A stretch of 64,000 nucleotides of DNA. It comes from Pyrinomonas methylaliphatogenes (lineage in GTDB: Bacteria > Acidobacteriota > Blastocatellia > Pyrinomonadales > Pyrinomonadaceae). The stretch is from assembly GCF_000820845.2 (NCBI RefSeq), contig NZ_CBXV010000001.1, forward strand, positions 124,001 to 188,000, in the 5' to 3' direction. A program made the position numbers and the translations under genes. Positions 1 to 9,423 of the stretch are shown one piece after another (position 1 is the stretch's first letter; each line of letters opens with the position of its first letter). The notes under the pieces were generated by a model. That model had not been told where the DNA came from and did not search any database. It was given only the letters and a program-made list of their open reading frames with translations.

Positions 1-254
1 TCGATCCGAAGCGCGATCTCGGATGGCTGGACCAGCGGCGCGCCGGCGAGCGAGACGGAAAAGCGCACCTTGTCGGCGATGGCGACGCGCGCCTCCAACC
101 TCCCGTTCGGCGAACGCAGCCGATATTCATTCTGCGCTCGCGCGACGGCACCGCAACTCAGAAGGAACGCGAGAATTAGCCATAGGCGACCGGGTTCGAG
201 GAGGCAAGATCTTGAAGTCGATATGCATGGAGCCGCGATCCGATCTTCGATCAC
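1..254 (-). CDS. GH97-family glycoside hydrolase, N-terminal fragment (cut by window edge)
   Basis: Only about the first 84 codons are present; the gene runs off the left edge. A GTG at 254 preceded by GGGAG at a normal distance is the best start I can see. The translation has a basic N-terminus, a hydrophobic segment (LWLILAFLLSCGAVARA) ending in a plausible signal-peptidase site, then a stretch starting YRLRSPNGRLEARVAI. That stretch resembles the beginning of the GH97 N-terminal domain, where SPNG(K/R)L precedes alternating beta-strands. GH97 enzymes are periplasmic alpha-glucosidases or alpha-galactosidases (SusB type). With so little sequence the family call is tentative and substrate cannot be judged; signal-peptide evidence is stronger than the family evidence. 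Confidence 0.5.
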   Translation of the reverse strand, partial: MIEDRIAAPCISTSRSCLLEPGRLWLILAFLLSCGAVARAQNEYRLRSPNGRLEARVAIADKVRFSVSLAGAPLVQPSEIALRI

Positions 255-373
255 TATGAAATCTCCCGTGCTTTATGGACTCTTCAGAGCGAGAAGCTTT
301 TGGTTCTAGCACATCTGGCGAAATTTGCAAGAGGGATCTTTCGGGCAAGGCCCGGTCCGTAGCGGCAGGCCGA

Positions 374-2773
374 TCAGTCGGAGCGGCGCGAGATCGCTTC
401 GTCTTCGACCTCCCCGCCTTTGCTGATCGGGACCTCCGCTGGGCCAGCGTAACTCGCGCCGCGCCGTTCTCTTTCGGATGGCGAGTGTGGCGGTTCCTCT
501 GGGGGATTGAAGCCCGGGTAATCGACACGCGGATGATAGATGGCGATCAATGAATTGGTCATCGCTTCTCTGATCTTGGTCAATTCGCGTAGGCTCAGGT
601 CGCACTCATCGAGTTGGCCATCGCTGACGACGGCGTCGAAGATTCTGCTTACGATGGCTGAGATGTTCTCGGGATCGGGGCGCGCCAGCGAGCGGACCGC
701 CGCTTCGCAAGAATCGGCGAGCATCATCACGGCGGCCTCTTTCGATTGCGGCTTCGGTCCGGGATAGCGGAACTGCGATTCGTCGACGCTCTGTCCGGGG
801 GCGGCTTGGGCTTGCGCTTTGCGCAAGAAGAAGTGGAGAGTGCGCGTGCCGTGATGTTGCGGGATGAAGTCGGCGATCTGTTTGGGGAGGCCGATCTCTT
901 TGGCGAGTTTCAAGCCGTAGCTGACGTGATGGATGAGGATGCGCGCGCTGCGTTCCGGCGGAAGGTGATCATGTGGATTTTCGCCCGTTTGATTTTCGAC
1001 GAACATCTCGGGCGCGGCCAGTTTGCCGATGTCGTGGTAGAGCGCGCCGATTCGGGCCAGAAGGGCGTTGGCGCCGATGGCGCGACAGGCATCTTCGGCC
1101 AGTTGGCTGACCGCATGTGAATGTTGATTCGTGCCCGGAGCGCGCATCGCCAGTTGGCTGAGGATGGGCAGATCGGCGTTCGAAAGCTCGAGCAGCTTGA
1201 CGTCCGTCAATATCCCGAAGAGCGATTCGTTGATCGGCAGGCCGCCGGAAGTGAAGATCGTCGTGAGCAATCCGCCAGCGATGCCGCATCCGGCGGCGAG
1301 CAGCGCCGAGTTCAAAGTCAGCGGTTGTTGGGCGGCGAGGATGACGGCCAGCGCCATCAGCGCGTTGACCGCTCCGGCGAAAAGCCCGGCGAGCGTTACC
1401 GATTGGCGTTCGCGATAGCGGTGGATGCCGTAGATCGCCGCGGCGGACGAGGTGAGCGCGTAGAAGGTCATCAACATGCCGTTCGGCGCAAGCAAACCGG
1501 CGAAGAGCGCTGTGATCAAACCGGTGATGAAGGCCAGTTGCGTATCAACGAGAAGCGCCACAAGCAACGCTGCCGAGGCGAAGGGGATGGCGAAGCTCCA
1601 GAGCGTTGGATCGTTCGTCGGCGGGCGAAGGCTCTGCGAGGCGATGCTATCTGCGACCGTAAACCCGACGCGCATTAAGATCGTCTCGACGATGACGCTC
1701 AGGGCGAGCAGCATGAAGGCGCGTTCGAGCGAAAGCGAGAGGCTGGCCGTCGAACTGCGCTTTTCGGTGAACTTCCAAGCGATCCAGTAGAGCGCTGCGA
1801 TGACGAGGAAGAGGCCGATGAAATGGTGCGGGCGGCGCTGCGCGGCGCCGTAATTTTGCACGGCCTCGAATTGGGCCAGCATGTGCTCTGTCACCGTGTC
1901 GCCTTCGCGCGCGATGACTTGATTGCGCTTGAGCGTGATGGTGGCTGGCGGAACCGAGGCGGCGGCTTCGCGGCGGGCCGCTTCGGTCGTCTGCGCATCG
2001 AAGATGAGCGTTGGGGCGAGCAGCGGCGCGAGGGCGCCGAAGATCGCGTCGCGTTCTTCGGTCGGCCAGTCTTTGAGTCGCAGGTTGAGTCGGGCGCGCA
2101 GCGTTTGCCGCGCCATCGAGAGCGATTTCAACGGAGTTTGGTTCGTCGAGATGATCGATTGGGCGCCGGTGCGCCCGTCGACGAGCCGTATCTCGGGGCG
2201 CAGGTTGTCGGCTTCGCGGTCATCGTAGACGTAGCCATCGTTCGCCTCGCGCAGCAGTCGCAGTAGATCGTTCAAGATCTCCGGGTCGAAACGATGGGCG
2301 ATGATGATGCGCGCGACCCGTCCGTCTCCTTCTCCGGTCCAGACCGGTTCGCCCTGCTCGGCGTTCGGCTGAGTCGCGGCTTGACGCTGCAGGTCTTGCC
2401 AAGCGGCGCGGAACTTCTGCGCGCCAGCGGCGCGTGCCGGCTCATAGCGCCAGACGGGACGCACCGCCTCGATCGCCGCCGCGCGCCGTCGCTCGGTCTC
2501 GCGGGCATCGATCGCGCTGATGTCAGCAGGCGAGATGACGGTCGAGCGAACGACATCGCCCTCGCGATAGTTCTCCGTGCGCGCGCGCAGAAACTCGCCG
2601 CCCAGTAGGAGCGTCGAGACGAACGTGAACAGGATGAATCCGCCGATTTTCAAAGCGCGCGGGGGGAAACGTTGCAGGAAGTAGCGGTCGATCTTTTGCG
2701 AAAGAGCTTCGCGAGCTTGCCTGATGGTGAAAGCCGGGGAACGTTTGTGGTGGCGAAGCCAAGAGTTGCGCAT
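374..2773 (-). CDS. 7TM-HD family membrane phosphohydrolase (PgpH-like)
   Basis: A 799-residue membrane protein. An N-terminal membrane segment at about 44-60 is followed by an extracytoplasmic region of about 250 residues, then a cluster of about seven membrane segments (roughly 315-510), then a cytoplasmic HD domain with the signature H580-D581 in YHDIGK and further conserved histidines (HSHAVSQLAED near 551, HHV near 615, HHGT downstream). This is the 7TMR-HDED / 7TM / HD order of PgpH, which in Firmicutes hydrolyses cyclic di-AMP. I infer a cyclic-dinucleotide phosphodiesterase, but no substrate is proven for this phylum. The start codon overlaps the hflX stop by one base (TAATG), so the two genes are translationally coupled. 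Confidence 0.88.
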   Translation of the reverse strand: MRNSWLRHHKRSPAFTIRQAREALSQKIDRYFLQRFPPRALKIGGFILFTFVSTLLLGGEFLRARTENYREGDVVRSTVISPADISAIDARETERRRAAAIEAVRPVWRYEPARAAGAQKFRAAWQDLQRQAATQPNAEQGEPVWTGEGDGRVARIIIAHRFDPEILNDLLRLLREANDGYVYDDREADNLRPEIRLVDGRTGAQSIISTNQTPLKSLSMARQTLRARLNLRLKDWPTEERDAIFGALAPLLAPTLIFDAQTTEAARREAAASVPPATITLKRNQVIAREGDTVTEHMLAQFEAVQNYGAAQRRPHHFIGLFLVIAALYWIAWKFTEKRSSTASLSLSLERAFMLLALSVIVETILMRVGFTVADSIASQSLRPPTNDPTLWSFAIPFASAALLVALLVDTQLAFITGLITALFAGLLAPNGMLMTFYALTSSAAAIYGIHRYRERQSVTLAGLFAGAVNALMALAVILAAQQPLTLNSALLAAGCGIAGGLLTTIFTSGGLPINESLFGILTDVKLLELSNADLPILSQLAMRAPGTNQHSHAVSQLAEDACRAIGANALLARIGALYHDIGKLAAPEMFVENQTGENPHDHLPPERSARILIHHVSYGLKLAKEIGLPKQIADFIPQHHGTRTLHFFLRKAQAQAAPGQSVDESQFRYPGPKPQSKEAAVMMLADSCEAAVRSLARPDPENISAIVSRIFDAVVSDGQLDECDLSLRELTKIREAMTNSLIAIYHPRVDYPGFNPPEEPPHSPSERERRGASYAGPAEVPISKGGEVEDEAISRRSD

Positions 2774-4578
2774 TATATCTTCCTCATCGCGGCAAGTTCA
2801 GCCGCGGACCAGTCGGGTTGCCCACAGAGCGAATCTTCGTGCGCGAGCGCTTCATCGAGGCGAGCGAGAAGCGGATCGAGGGTTTTTCGATCGATGGCCG
2901 AAACGAAAACGTGCGCGCGCACGCCGCACGCTTCGATCTGGCGTTCCGCCGCCGCGATGCTCGCTGGATCGACTAGATCCGTTTTGTTGAAGACCGTAAG
3001 GCGAGGGATTGTCGCAAAGCCCAGTTCGCGCAAGATGCGCTCGACCGCCTCGAACCGCCGCGGCCAACCTTCATCCGAAACGTCTACGACATGAAGCAGC
3101 AGATCGCTATCTCGGATCTCTTCAAGGGTCGCGCGAAAGGCGGCGATCAGATCGGGCGGGAGATCGCGGATGAAGCCTACCGTATCATTGATGATCACTT
3201 CGCGTTCGCGCGGCAAGCGAAGACGCCGCGCGGTCGGATCGAGCGTGGCGAACATGCGCCGCTCGACATGGACGTCGCTTGCTGTCAGCGCGTTGAGCAG
3301 GGTTGATTTGCCGGCGTTAGTGTAACCGACGAGAGAGACGATCGGCCTGTGGCGACGGATCCGTTGCTTGCGCCGCTCTTGTCGGCGTTCGCGCAGCAAC
3401 TCGATCTCGCGCTCGAGACGATTGATGCGATCGCGGACGCGCCGGCGGTCCGTTTCGAGTTTCGTCTCGCCTGGACCGCGCCCGCCGATGCCGCCCGCCA
3501 GACGCGAGAAGGCAGAATCCTGACCGACGACGAGGCGCGGCAGACGGTAGCGCAGTTGCGCCAGTTCGACTTGGATCTTGCCTTCGCGCGATTGAGCGCG
3601 CTGGGCGAAGATGTCGAGAATCAGTTGCGCGCGGTCGATCACCTTCAAATCTGTGGCTTCGGAGATGGAGCGCACCTGCGCCGGTTGCAGTTCGCGATCG
3701 AAGATGATCAAATCGGCGCCTAATTGCATCGCGCGGATGAGCACCTCCTCGAGTTTGCCGCGACCGAGGACGGTGTGCGGGTCGATCGCCGAGCGACGTT
3801 GAATGACGCAATCGAGCACGGCGATGTTGGCCGAAGCGGCCAGCTCGCGCAGTTCCGCCATCGATTCTTCGGCTTCGCTGAGCGGTCCGGTCGTCACCCC
3901 GATGAGGATCGCGCGCTCTTCCGTGCCGGCTTGCCGAGCGGCGCGGCGGTTTCGCGCCATCTCCTCTTCGAGCGAAGAGATGAGGGCGAGAAAGTCGAGG
4001 TTCAGTTGAGATGGAGGACGCGGCTCGAGGAAGACGTAAGGGGAGCGATGGGCTTCGCGCAGCTGATGGGCTGTAGCCGGAAGCAGATGCGCCGCGTAGA
4101 CAACCGTCGGTAACCCCGTCTGCCCATCGACCACAATGGCGGCCATCAGATCGAGTCGCAGCAGAGCGAGATCGGTGAGGTCATCTTGCGTGAGCGGTTC
4201 GGCGTGTAGATGCGTGTGGATGCAGCGCAGACCGCGGAAACGCTCGGGGCTCGTGCGCATGCGGCGGAAATCCGGCAATTCGATGCGATGCGCATCGCCG
4301 ACGATGACGTACTCGACGCGACCCTTGCGATCGACGAGCACTCCGATCTGACGCCGCGTTTCGTGCGATAGTTCGGCCAACTGGCGGGCGAGTTCCGGCG
4401 TGACGATCTGCTGCGGCGCGACCCGGCGCTCGTAAAGCTTTGCGACCCGGCGCTGTTGGCTGGGCTTCAGACCGCCCGTGTGTCCGTAGATCTGGCTAAT
4501 GGTCGATCCCCCCAGAAAGAAGCTGCTCCCCGATCCGCATCCGCCCGCACAGCATACTGCCGGGGCGCTGATCCGCAA
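2773..4578 (-). CDS. hflX: GTPase HflX, long form
   Basis: Ribosome-associated GTPase HflX, which splits stalled or stressed ribosomes in the families studied. The HflX N-terminal domain (about 220-395, including the glycine-rich SRLAGGIGGRGPGETKLETD region) precedes a G domain with G1 GYTNAGKST near 418, a DTVGFI G3 motif and NKTD G4. At up to 601 residues it is longer than the usual 430, with about 190 extra N-terminal residues as in long-form HflX of some phyla. The listed start is a TTG at 4578, and residues 4-26 are Cys/Gly-rich and unlike a protein. An ATT codon at 4500 has a run of six G's about 8 nt upstream and is followed at once by the HflX-like ISQIYGHTGGLKPSQ, so translation may start there (575 residues). 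Confidence 0.93.
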   Translation of the reverse strand: MRISAPAVCCAGGCGSGSSFFLGGSTISQIYGHTGGLKPSQQRRVAKLYERRVAPQQIVTPELARQLAELSHETRRQIGVLVDRKGRVEYVIVGDAHRIELPDFRRMRTSPERFRGLRCIHTHLHAEPLTQDDLTDLALLRLDLMAAIVVDGQTGLPTVVYAAHLLPATAHQLREAHRSPYVFLEPRPPSQLNLDFLALISSLEEEMARNRRAARQAGTEERAILIGVTTGPLSEAEESMAELRELAASANIAVLDCVIQRRSAIDPHTVLGRGKLEEVLIRAMQLGADLIIFDRELQPAQVRSISEATDLKVIDRAQLILDIFAQRAQSREGKIQVELAQLRYRLPRLVVGQDSAFSRLAGGIGGRGPGETKLETDRRRVRDRINRLEREIELLRERRQERRKQRIRRHRPIVSLVGYTNAGKSTLLNALTASDVHVERRMFATLDPTARRLRLPREREVIINDTVGFIRDLPPDLIAAFRATLEEIRDSDLLLHVVDVSDEGWPRRFEAVERILRELGFATIPRLTVFNKTDLVDPASIAAAERQIEACGVRAHVFVSAIDRKTLDPLLARLDEALAHEDSLCGQPDWSAAELAAMRKI

Positions 4579-4900
4579 ATCGTCGTTGAGAGGTTACAGC
4601 GCGAAGGCGGCGAGCGGTTGGGAACGGACGTCGCAGGACGTTGGCTATTTGATGGGAAACGATCATCCCACCGAGAAGGTCAAACATTGTCATCATTCAG
4701 CGACGAGGGCTGAGAATCGGCCTCTGCCCTCGATGACGCTTCGGTGCCAGAGGGAAAATTTATCTCACATCGGCAGCAAAGACAAGATGGAGTCCCACAG
4801 CGAGCTTTGGCCGGCGATGAAGTTGTATGCGCTTTGCGACCCGTCGTATGATGAGTAACTTGGCGTTTGGGTTCCAAAGCTCTATGATCGTCGCCTGTCA
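4579..4900. other. Divergent intergenic region between hflX and the NHL-repeat gene
   Basis: About 320 bp without a convincing gene; it should hold the promoters of the two divergent units. Visible structure includes a 7-bp inverted repeat CGAGGGC / GCCCTCG around 4708-4735 and a short TGGGA / TCCCA dyad around 4652-4672. I see no clear sigma-70 hexamers, tRNA or riboswitch. Short open frames here lack ribosome binding sites and family resemblance. Confidence 0.5.
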
Positions 4901-5932
4901 ATGATGAGCGAAATCGGAAAAATCCTGCGCGTGGATCCACCCGCGGCCATTCCTGGAGGCGAGGTGGTGATCGAGTGTGCGGATTTCGATACGAGTCACC
5001 TGCGCTCATGTAGAGCGCAGTTCGATGGCGTGCAAGGTTGGTTAGTGGCCGCCTCTCCGCGCCGTGTGTTGGCGATCGTGCCGGAGCTCGATCACAGCGG
5101 CGAAGTGGAGGTCCGTTTGGTCTGTCGCGCTGGGCGCAGTTCGGCGGCGCAGCTCAAGCTCGGGATGAAGCTCGCCGATGACTTGCACATGGTCGCCAAT
5201 CCGGTCTTCGATCCGGACGACAGTTCGCTCTACGTGACGCGCTCCGGCTCGCGCGGGCAGCGTGTGCCAAACTCATTGTTGAGGCTCAATGCCGCTGGCG
5301 AACTGATCCCGGTCACCGATGAGATCGTCAATCCGACGGGGCTCGCCTTCGACCGCAACGGTCAACTCTACGTGACCAGCCGTTTGGATGGGACGGTCTA
5401 TCGCGTCTCGGTCTTCGGCGAAGTGATGCCCTTCGCTAAAGACCTCGGGGTGGCGACGGGGCTCGCTTTCGACCGGAACGGTTATCTCTATGTCGGCGAT
5501 CGTACTGGGACGATCTATCGCGTAAGCGGCTTCGGTGAAGCGGAAAACTGGGCGCAGCTTGAGCCATCGGTCGCCGCGTATCATCTGGCTTTCGGCCCCG
5601 ACGATGCGCTTTACGTCACAGGACCAACCGTTTCGAGCTACGACGTCGTCATGCGCATAGACGAGGCGGGGCGTTCGAGCGTCTTCTATCGGGGGCTGGG
5701 GCGTCCGCAAGGGCTGGCCTTCGATCGCGAAGGCTACCTTTATGTCGCCGCCTCTTTGCGCGGAAGGCGCGGCATCGTTCGCATCAGCCCCGATGGGAGC
5801 CGTGCCGAGATGTTCGTCGCTGGGATGAACGTCGTCGGCTTGGCTTTCGGCCCAGACGGCGAGATGGTCGTGGCGACAAGCGAGGCGATCTACCGGCTCG
5901 CCATGGGGATTCGCGGCTTGTTGGTCGCTTGA
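4901..5932 (+). CDS. IPT/TIG plus NHL-repeat beta-propeller protein
   Basis: 343 residues, no signal peptide. Residues 5-85 resemble an IPT/TIG immunoglobulin-like domain (ILRVDPPAAIPGGEVVIE...). The rest is built of about six repeats of roughly 45 residues with the pattern GLAFDRNGxLYVxxRxxGTIYRVS, typical of NHL/SMP-30-like six-bladed propellers. Such proteins act as binding scaffolds or, less often, lactonases; the regular repeats without obvious acidic metal ligands favour a scaffold. Two ATG codons in tandem (4901, 4904) are possible starts and neither has a strong ribosome binding site. It precedes the protease and trpS genes on the same strand. Function unknown. Confidence 0.82.
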   Translation: MMSEIGKILRVDPPAAIPGGEVVIECADFDTSHLRSCRAQFDGVQGWLVAASPRRVLAIVPELDHSGEVEVRLVCRAGRSSAAQLKLGMKLADDLHMVANPVFDPDDSSLYVTRSGSRGQRVPNSLLRLNAAGELIPVTDEIVNPTGLAFDRNGQLYVTSRLDGTVYRVSVFGEVMPFAKDLGVATGLAFDRNGYLYVGDRTGTIYRVSGFGEAENWAQLEPSVAAYHLAFGPDDALYVTGPTVSSYDVVMRIDEAGRSSVFYRGLGRPQGLAFDREGYLYVAASLRGRRGIVRISPDGSRAEMFVAGMNVVGLAFGPDGEMVVATSEAIYRLAMGIRGLLVA

Positions 5933-6049
5933 GGTTGAACCGGGCAAGGTTCGCCTTTGACATGGCAAGGACGGCGTGCTAGCTTCGCTTGATTTGCAAA
6001 GCGAACTCGCGCGCCGCGGCGTTCTCAAGAATCTTTTTCGAGCGGGTTT

Positions 6050-6730
6050 ATGGAGGATCTCAACTTAAGCCTCTTCGTCCTTTACATGGTTGCGCTCGTC
6101 TTCTCGCTATCGGCGCATGAGGCGGCCCATGCTTGGATGTCCGATCGCTTCGGCGACGATCTGGCGCGCTCGTTGGGCCGGATCACGCTCAATCCGGCTT
6201 CGCACATCGACCCAGTGGGCACGTTGCTTTTCCCGGCAGTGGCGTTCTTCACGAACGCGCCGCTTCTCGGATGGGCGCGCCCTACGCCGATCAATCCGGC
6301 GAACTGGACAAGGCGTCGGGCGGCGAACTTCTTCGTCTCGACCGCTGGCGTGCTGGCCAATCTGCTGATCGCTTTTTTGGCGGGCGCGGCGATCCGTCTG
6401 CTGCTTGAGCTTGGAATGATAACCTTTGGCGGCAGTTCCTTCGTTCCGACGATGACCGAGTCGATCCTAGCGCGCGGCGCGGTGGAGCTTTTGGTCGTGC
6501 TCTTCATCTTGAACGTAACCTTGGCGATCTTCAATCTTTTGCCGATCCCGCCGCTCGATGGAAGCAAGATTCTGGGCAGCCTGTTGCCGGAACGATGGGA
6601 GAGCGCGTTTCAGTCGCTCGATCGATTCGGCTTCATCCTGCTCTTCGTCGCCGTCTTGACCGGCGTCTTCAGTTCAATTTTTCGTCTCATCATGCCGTTC
6701 GCTTGGGCTGCCCTCCTGCTCGGCTATTAA
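6050..6730 (+). CDS. Site-2 protease family (M50) membrane metalloprotease
   Basis: 226 residues with about five hydrophobic segments. The zinc-binding motif H23-E-A-A-H27 lies inside the first membrane segment, and the second motif, PPLDGSK near residue 168, supplies the conserved aspartate of the M50 family. This short form, without PDZ domains, is the one commonly found next to trpS and scpA in Acidobacteria, Firmicutes and others. It is predicted to cut membrane-embedded substrates; the natural substrate is unknown. The gene is on the same strand as trpS with about 130 bp between them. Confidence 0.9.
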   Translation: MEDLNLSLFVLYMVALVFSLSAHEAAHAWMSDRFGDDLARSLGRITLNPASHIDPVGTLLFPAVAFFTNAPLLGWARPTPINPANWTRRRAANFFVSTAGVLANLLIAFLAGAAIRLLLELGMITFGGSSFVPTMTESILARGAVELLVVLFILNVTLAIFNLLPIPPLDGSKILGSLLPERWESAFQSLDRFGFILLFVAVLTGVFSSIFRLIMPFAWAALLLGY

Positions 6731-6859
6731 GGTGTCGGGGAGCGAAGGGGCGAGGCGGGCGGAGCTTGCGCGAGCTGCTTTTGAGCGATTGCCTGAAGGC
6801 CCCGGCCTATCGAGCTGGGGATGGAAAAGGCGAAAAGGGGACAAGCGAAGGATTCGTTT

Positions 6860-7852
6860 ATGAAGCGGATTTTGAGCGGAGTTCAACCATCGGGCAACAT
6901 ACATCTCGGGAACTATCTCGGCGCTTTGCGCAATTGGGTGGCATTGCAGCGCGAGTATCAGAGCTTCTTCTGCATCGTCAATCTCCATGCGATCACGTCG
7001 CCGCAGGATCCGCGCGAGCTCGCCGCCAAGACGCGCGAGTTGGCGCGCATATACTTGGCCGTCGGGATTGATCCGCAGATCTCCACGATCTTCGTTCAGT
7101 CGGACGTGCCTGAGCATGCCGAGCTCGCGTGGGTGCTCAACTGCATCACGCGCATGTCGGAGCTCGAGCGGATGACGCAGTTCAAAGACAAGGCGCGGCG
7201 GCAACGGGAGAACGTCGGCGTCGGCGTGTTCGATTATCCGGTCCTGATGGCGGCTGACATACTGTTGTATCAAACGGATCTCGTGCCGGTCGGCGAGGAT
7301 CAAAAGCAGCACCTCGAATTGACGCGCGACCTCGCCATCCGCTTCAACCGCGATTACGGCGAGACTTTCCGCGTGCCCGAGCCGTACATCCCACCGGTCG
7401 GCGCGCGCATCATGTCTTTGAGCGATCCGACGAAAAAGATGTCGAAATCGGACGACGATCAGAAGGGAACGATCGCGCTGCTCGATGATCCGGACGCGGT
7501 GCGCAACAAGTTCCGGCGCGCCGTCACCGACTCGGGGATGGAGATACGGTTCGATCGGGAGCGGCCCGCGATCATGAACCTGTTAACGATCTACCAACTG
7601 CTCACCGGCAAGACGCGCGAAGAGATCGAAGACCATTTCGCCGGAAAGGGCTATGCGCAGTTGAAAGCGGAATTGGCCGAGGTGACGATCGAATTCCTCC
7701 GCCCCTTGCAGGAGCGCATTCGCGCCATCAGCGATGAAGAGCTCGATCGAATTCTGGCCGAAGGGGCGGAGCGAGCGCGAAGCATCGCCAGCGAAACTTA
7801 CAGGCTCGTCAAAGAACGGGTGGGGCTCGTTGGCGCGCGAAACTTCAATTAG
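6860..7852 (+). CDS. trpS: Tryptophanyl-tRNA synthetase
   Basis: Class I aminoacyl-tRNA synthetase charging tRNA-Trp. The HIGH-like motif is in SGNIHLGNYLG (residues about 11-21) and the KMSKS loop is in TKKMSKSDDD. From the ATG at 6860 the protein is 330 residues, the family's normal length. That ATG is preceded by AAGGA at 7-nt spacing, and MKRILSGVQPSGNIHLG is a typical TrpRS beginning, so the in-frame ATG at 6821 is unlikely to be used. It heads the trpS-scpA-scpB-rluB run. Confidence 0.96.
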   Translation: MKRILSGVQPSGNIHLGNYLGALRNWVALQREYQSFFCIVNLHAITSPQDPRELAAKTRELARIYLAVGIDPQISTIFVQSDVPEHAELAWVLNCITRMSELERMTQFKDKARRQRENVGVGVFDYPVLMAADILLYQTDLVPVGEDQKQHLELTRDLAIRFNRDYGETFRVPEPYIPPVGARIMSLSDPTKKMSKSDDDQKGTIALLDDPDAVRNKFRRAVTDSGMEIRFDRERPAIMNLLTIYQLLTGKTREEIEDHFAGKGYAQLKAELAEVTIEFLRPLQERIRAISDEELDRILAEGAERARSIASETYRLVKERVGLVGARNFN

Positions 7853-7871
7853 GGCGAAACGGGCCCGGGAG

Positions 7872-8675
7872 ATGAGAAACGTGTCGGCTGAAACGGAAAA
7901 TGCGCAGATCAAAGTCGCTGGGGCCGACCCCGCGCTCGTCGTCGAGCGGGGCGGAGAAGAGCTGAAGCTCATCCTCGGCGAATTCTCCGGGCCGCTCGAT
8001 CTCCTGCTCTACCTCATCCGGCAGGAGCGTGTGAACATCTACGACATCCCGATCGCGCGCATCACGGATGAATATCTCCGTTACCTGCGATTGATGCAGG
8101 AGCTAGATATAACGGTCGCGAGCGAATTTCTCGTCATGGCAGCGACGCTGCTCGAGATCAAATCACGCATGCTGTTGCCGCGCGAACCAGCGGCTGATGG
8201 CGAGGAGGCGGCGCAAGAGGATCCGCGCCGGGAGTTGGTCGAGCGTCTGCTCGAGTACCAGAAGTACAAGGCCGCCGCGCAGATGTTGTGGGCCAAGGCG
8301 ACGGTCGAGCAGGCCATCTTCACGCGCGCGCCGCTCGAAACGGATAAACAGAATCCGGAGATCGCCGTGACGGTCTTCGACCTCTTCAAAGCTTTCCAAC
8401 AGGTCCTCGCGCGGCGCAAGCAAGAGGCGCTGATCGAAATCGAGCGCGACGAGTTGACGATGGCTGAAATGCTCGACCGGTTGCGCGCGGAGATCTCCGC
8501 GCGCGGCGAATTGAATCTTCGCGAATTCTTCGAACAGGCTCGGTCGCGCCGCGAACTGGTTCTCGCCTTCTTGGCTGTGCTCGAACTCGTGCGCACGGAC
8601 TCGATCGCTTTGATTCAACGAGAGATCTTCGGTGACATCATCGCTCGAAAAGTCGAGCGTGCCGTAGAGCTATGA
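7872..8675 (+). CDS. scpA: Segregation and condensation protein A
   Basis: ScpA, the kleisin subunit of the bacterial SMC condensin. Typical sequence: GEFSGPLDLLLYLIRQERVNIYDIPIARITDEYL near the N-terminus, the central AATLLEIKSRMLLPR helix, and a C-terminal winged helix ending LVRTDSIALIQREIFGDI. It has 267 residues from the ATG at 7872; a GTG at 7881 is better spaced from the GGGAGA sequence and may be the real start. It begins 19 bp after trpS, and its stop overlaps the scpB start by four bases (ATGA), as expected for partners made in a fixed ratio. Confidence 0.95.
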   Translation: MRNVSAETENAQIKVAGADPALVVERGGEELKLILGEFSGPLDLLLYLIRQERVNIYDIPIARITDEYLRYLRLMQELDITVASEFLVMAATLLEIKSRMLLPREPAADGEEAAQEDPRRELVERLLEYQKYKAAAQMLWAKATVEQAIFTRAPLETDKQNPEIAVTVFDLFKAFQQVLARRKQEALIEIERDELTMAEMLDRLRAEISARGELNLREFFEQARSRRELVLAFLAVLELVRTDSIALIQREIFGDIIARKVERAVEL

Positions 8676-9409
8676 GCGAACCTAGGATGAAAGAGATGCG
8701 AGACGGCGAAAACGAGAGCGCGGTTGAGCCTCGGCTCGAAAAGGGGGATTCCGCGCGCCATTCGAACGGGGAGACGACGGCAGACGATGGGCCGAAGCGA
8801 GAGGCTCAAGTCAATGATGTCGAAAAGGAAGAGACGGAACGCGCCGCAACGCCCGGCGCGCGTAGCCTGAGCGAGTTGATGGCGATCATCGAAGCGTTGA
8901 TCTTCGTCTCCGAGGAGCCGCTCTCGGTCAAAACGATGGCTGATATCTTGGGCGAAGATCGCGGCTGGATCGAAACGGCGGTCGAAGCCTTGGCCAAAGA
9001 GTTTAACGAACGCGGCGGCGGATTGATGATGCGCGAAGTGGCGGGCGGTTGGCAGATCGTCACGCGCCCCGAATATCACGAGTATGTGCGCGCTTTCTTG
9101 CGCGCACAGCCGAGCGCCAAATTATCGCTCGCTGCGCTCGAGACCTTGGCCGTCATCGCGTATAAGCAGCCGATCACCGTGCCGGAGATACTCGAGATAC
9201 GCGGCGTACAGTCAACCTCGGCGATCAAGACGTTGCTCGAAAAACGGTTGATCGTCGCCAAAGGGCGCAAGGAGACGGTCGGACGCCCGATGATGTACGG
9301 CACGTCGAAGGAGTTTTTGATCCAGTTCGGATTGAAAGATCTGTCGGAGTTGCCGAGCATCGAAGATTTCGAAGATCTGGAGAAACTGGAAGGCCCCAAA
9401 GAACCTTGA
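8672..9409 (+). CDS. scpB: Segregation and condensation protein B
   Basis: ScpB, which dimerises and binds the ScpA kleisin in the SMC complex. Two winged-helix domains occupy about 68-225 (SELMAIIEALIFVSEEPLSVKTMADIL; LETLAVIAYKQPITVPEILEIRGVQST; GRPMMYGTSKEFLIQFGL). An extra highly charged, low-complexity tail of about 65 residues at the N-terminus is not part of the family core and is probably disordered. The ATG overlaps the scpA stop. The stop codon overlaps a TTG that could serve as an alternative start of the next gene. Confidence 0.94.
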   Translation: MSEPRMKEMRDGENESAVEPRLEKGDSARHSNGETTADDGPKREAQVNDVEKEETERAATPGARSLSELMAIIEALIFVSEEPLSVKTMADILGEDRGWIETAVEALAKEFNERGGGLMMREVAGGWQIVTRPEYHEYVRAFLRAQPSAKLSLAALETLAVIAYKQPITVPEILEIRGVQSTSAIKTLLEKRLIVAKGRKETVGRPMMYGTSKEFLIQFGLKDLSELPSIEDFEDLEKLEGPKEP

Positions 9410-9423
9410 GCCTCGCGAGCTTT

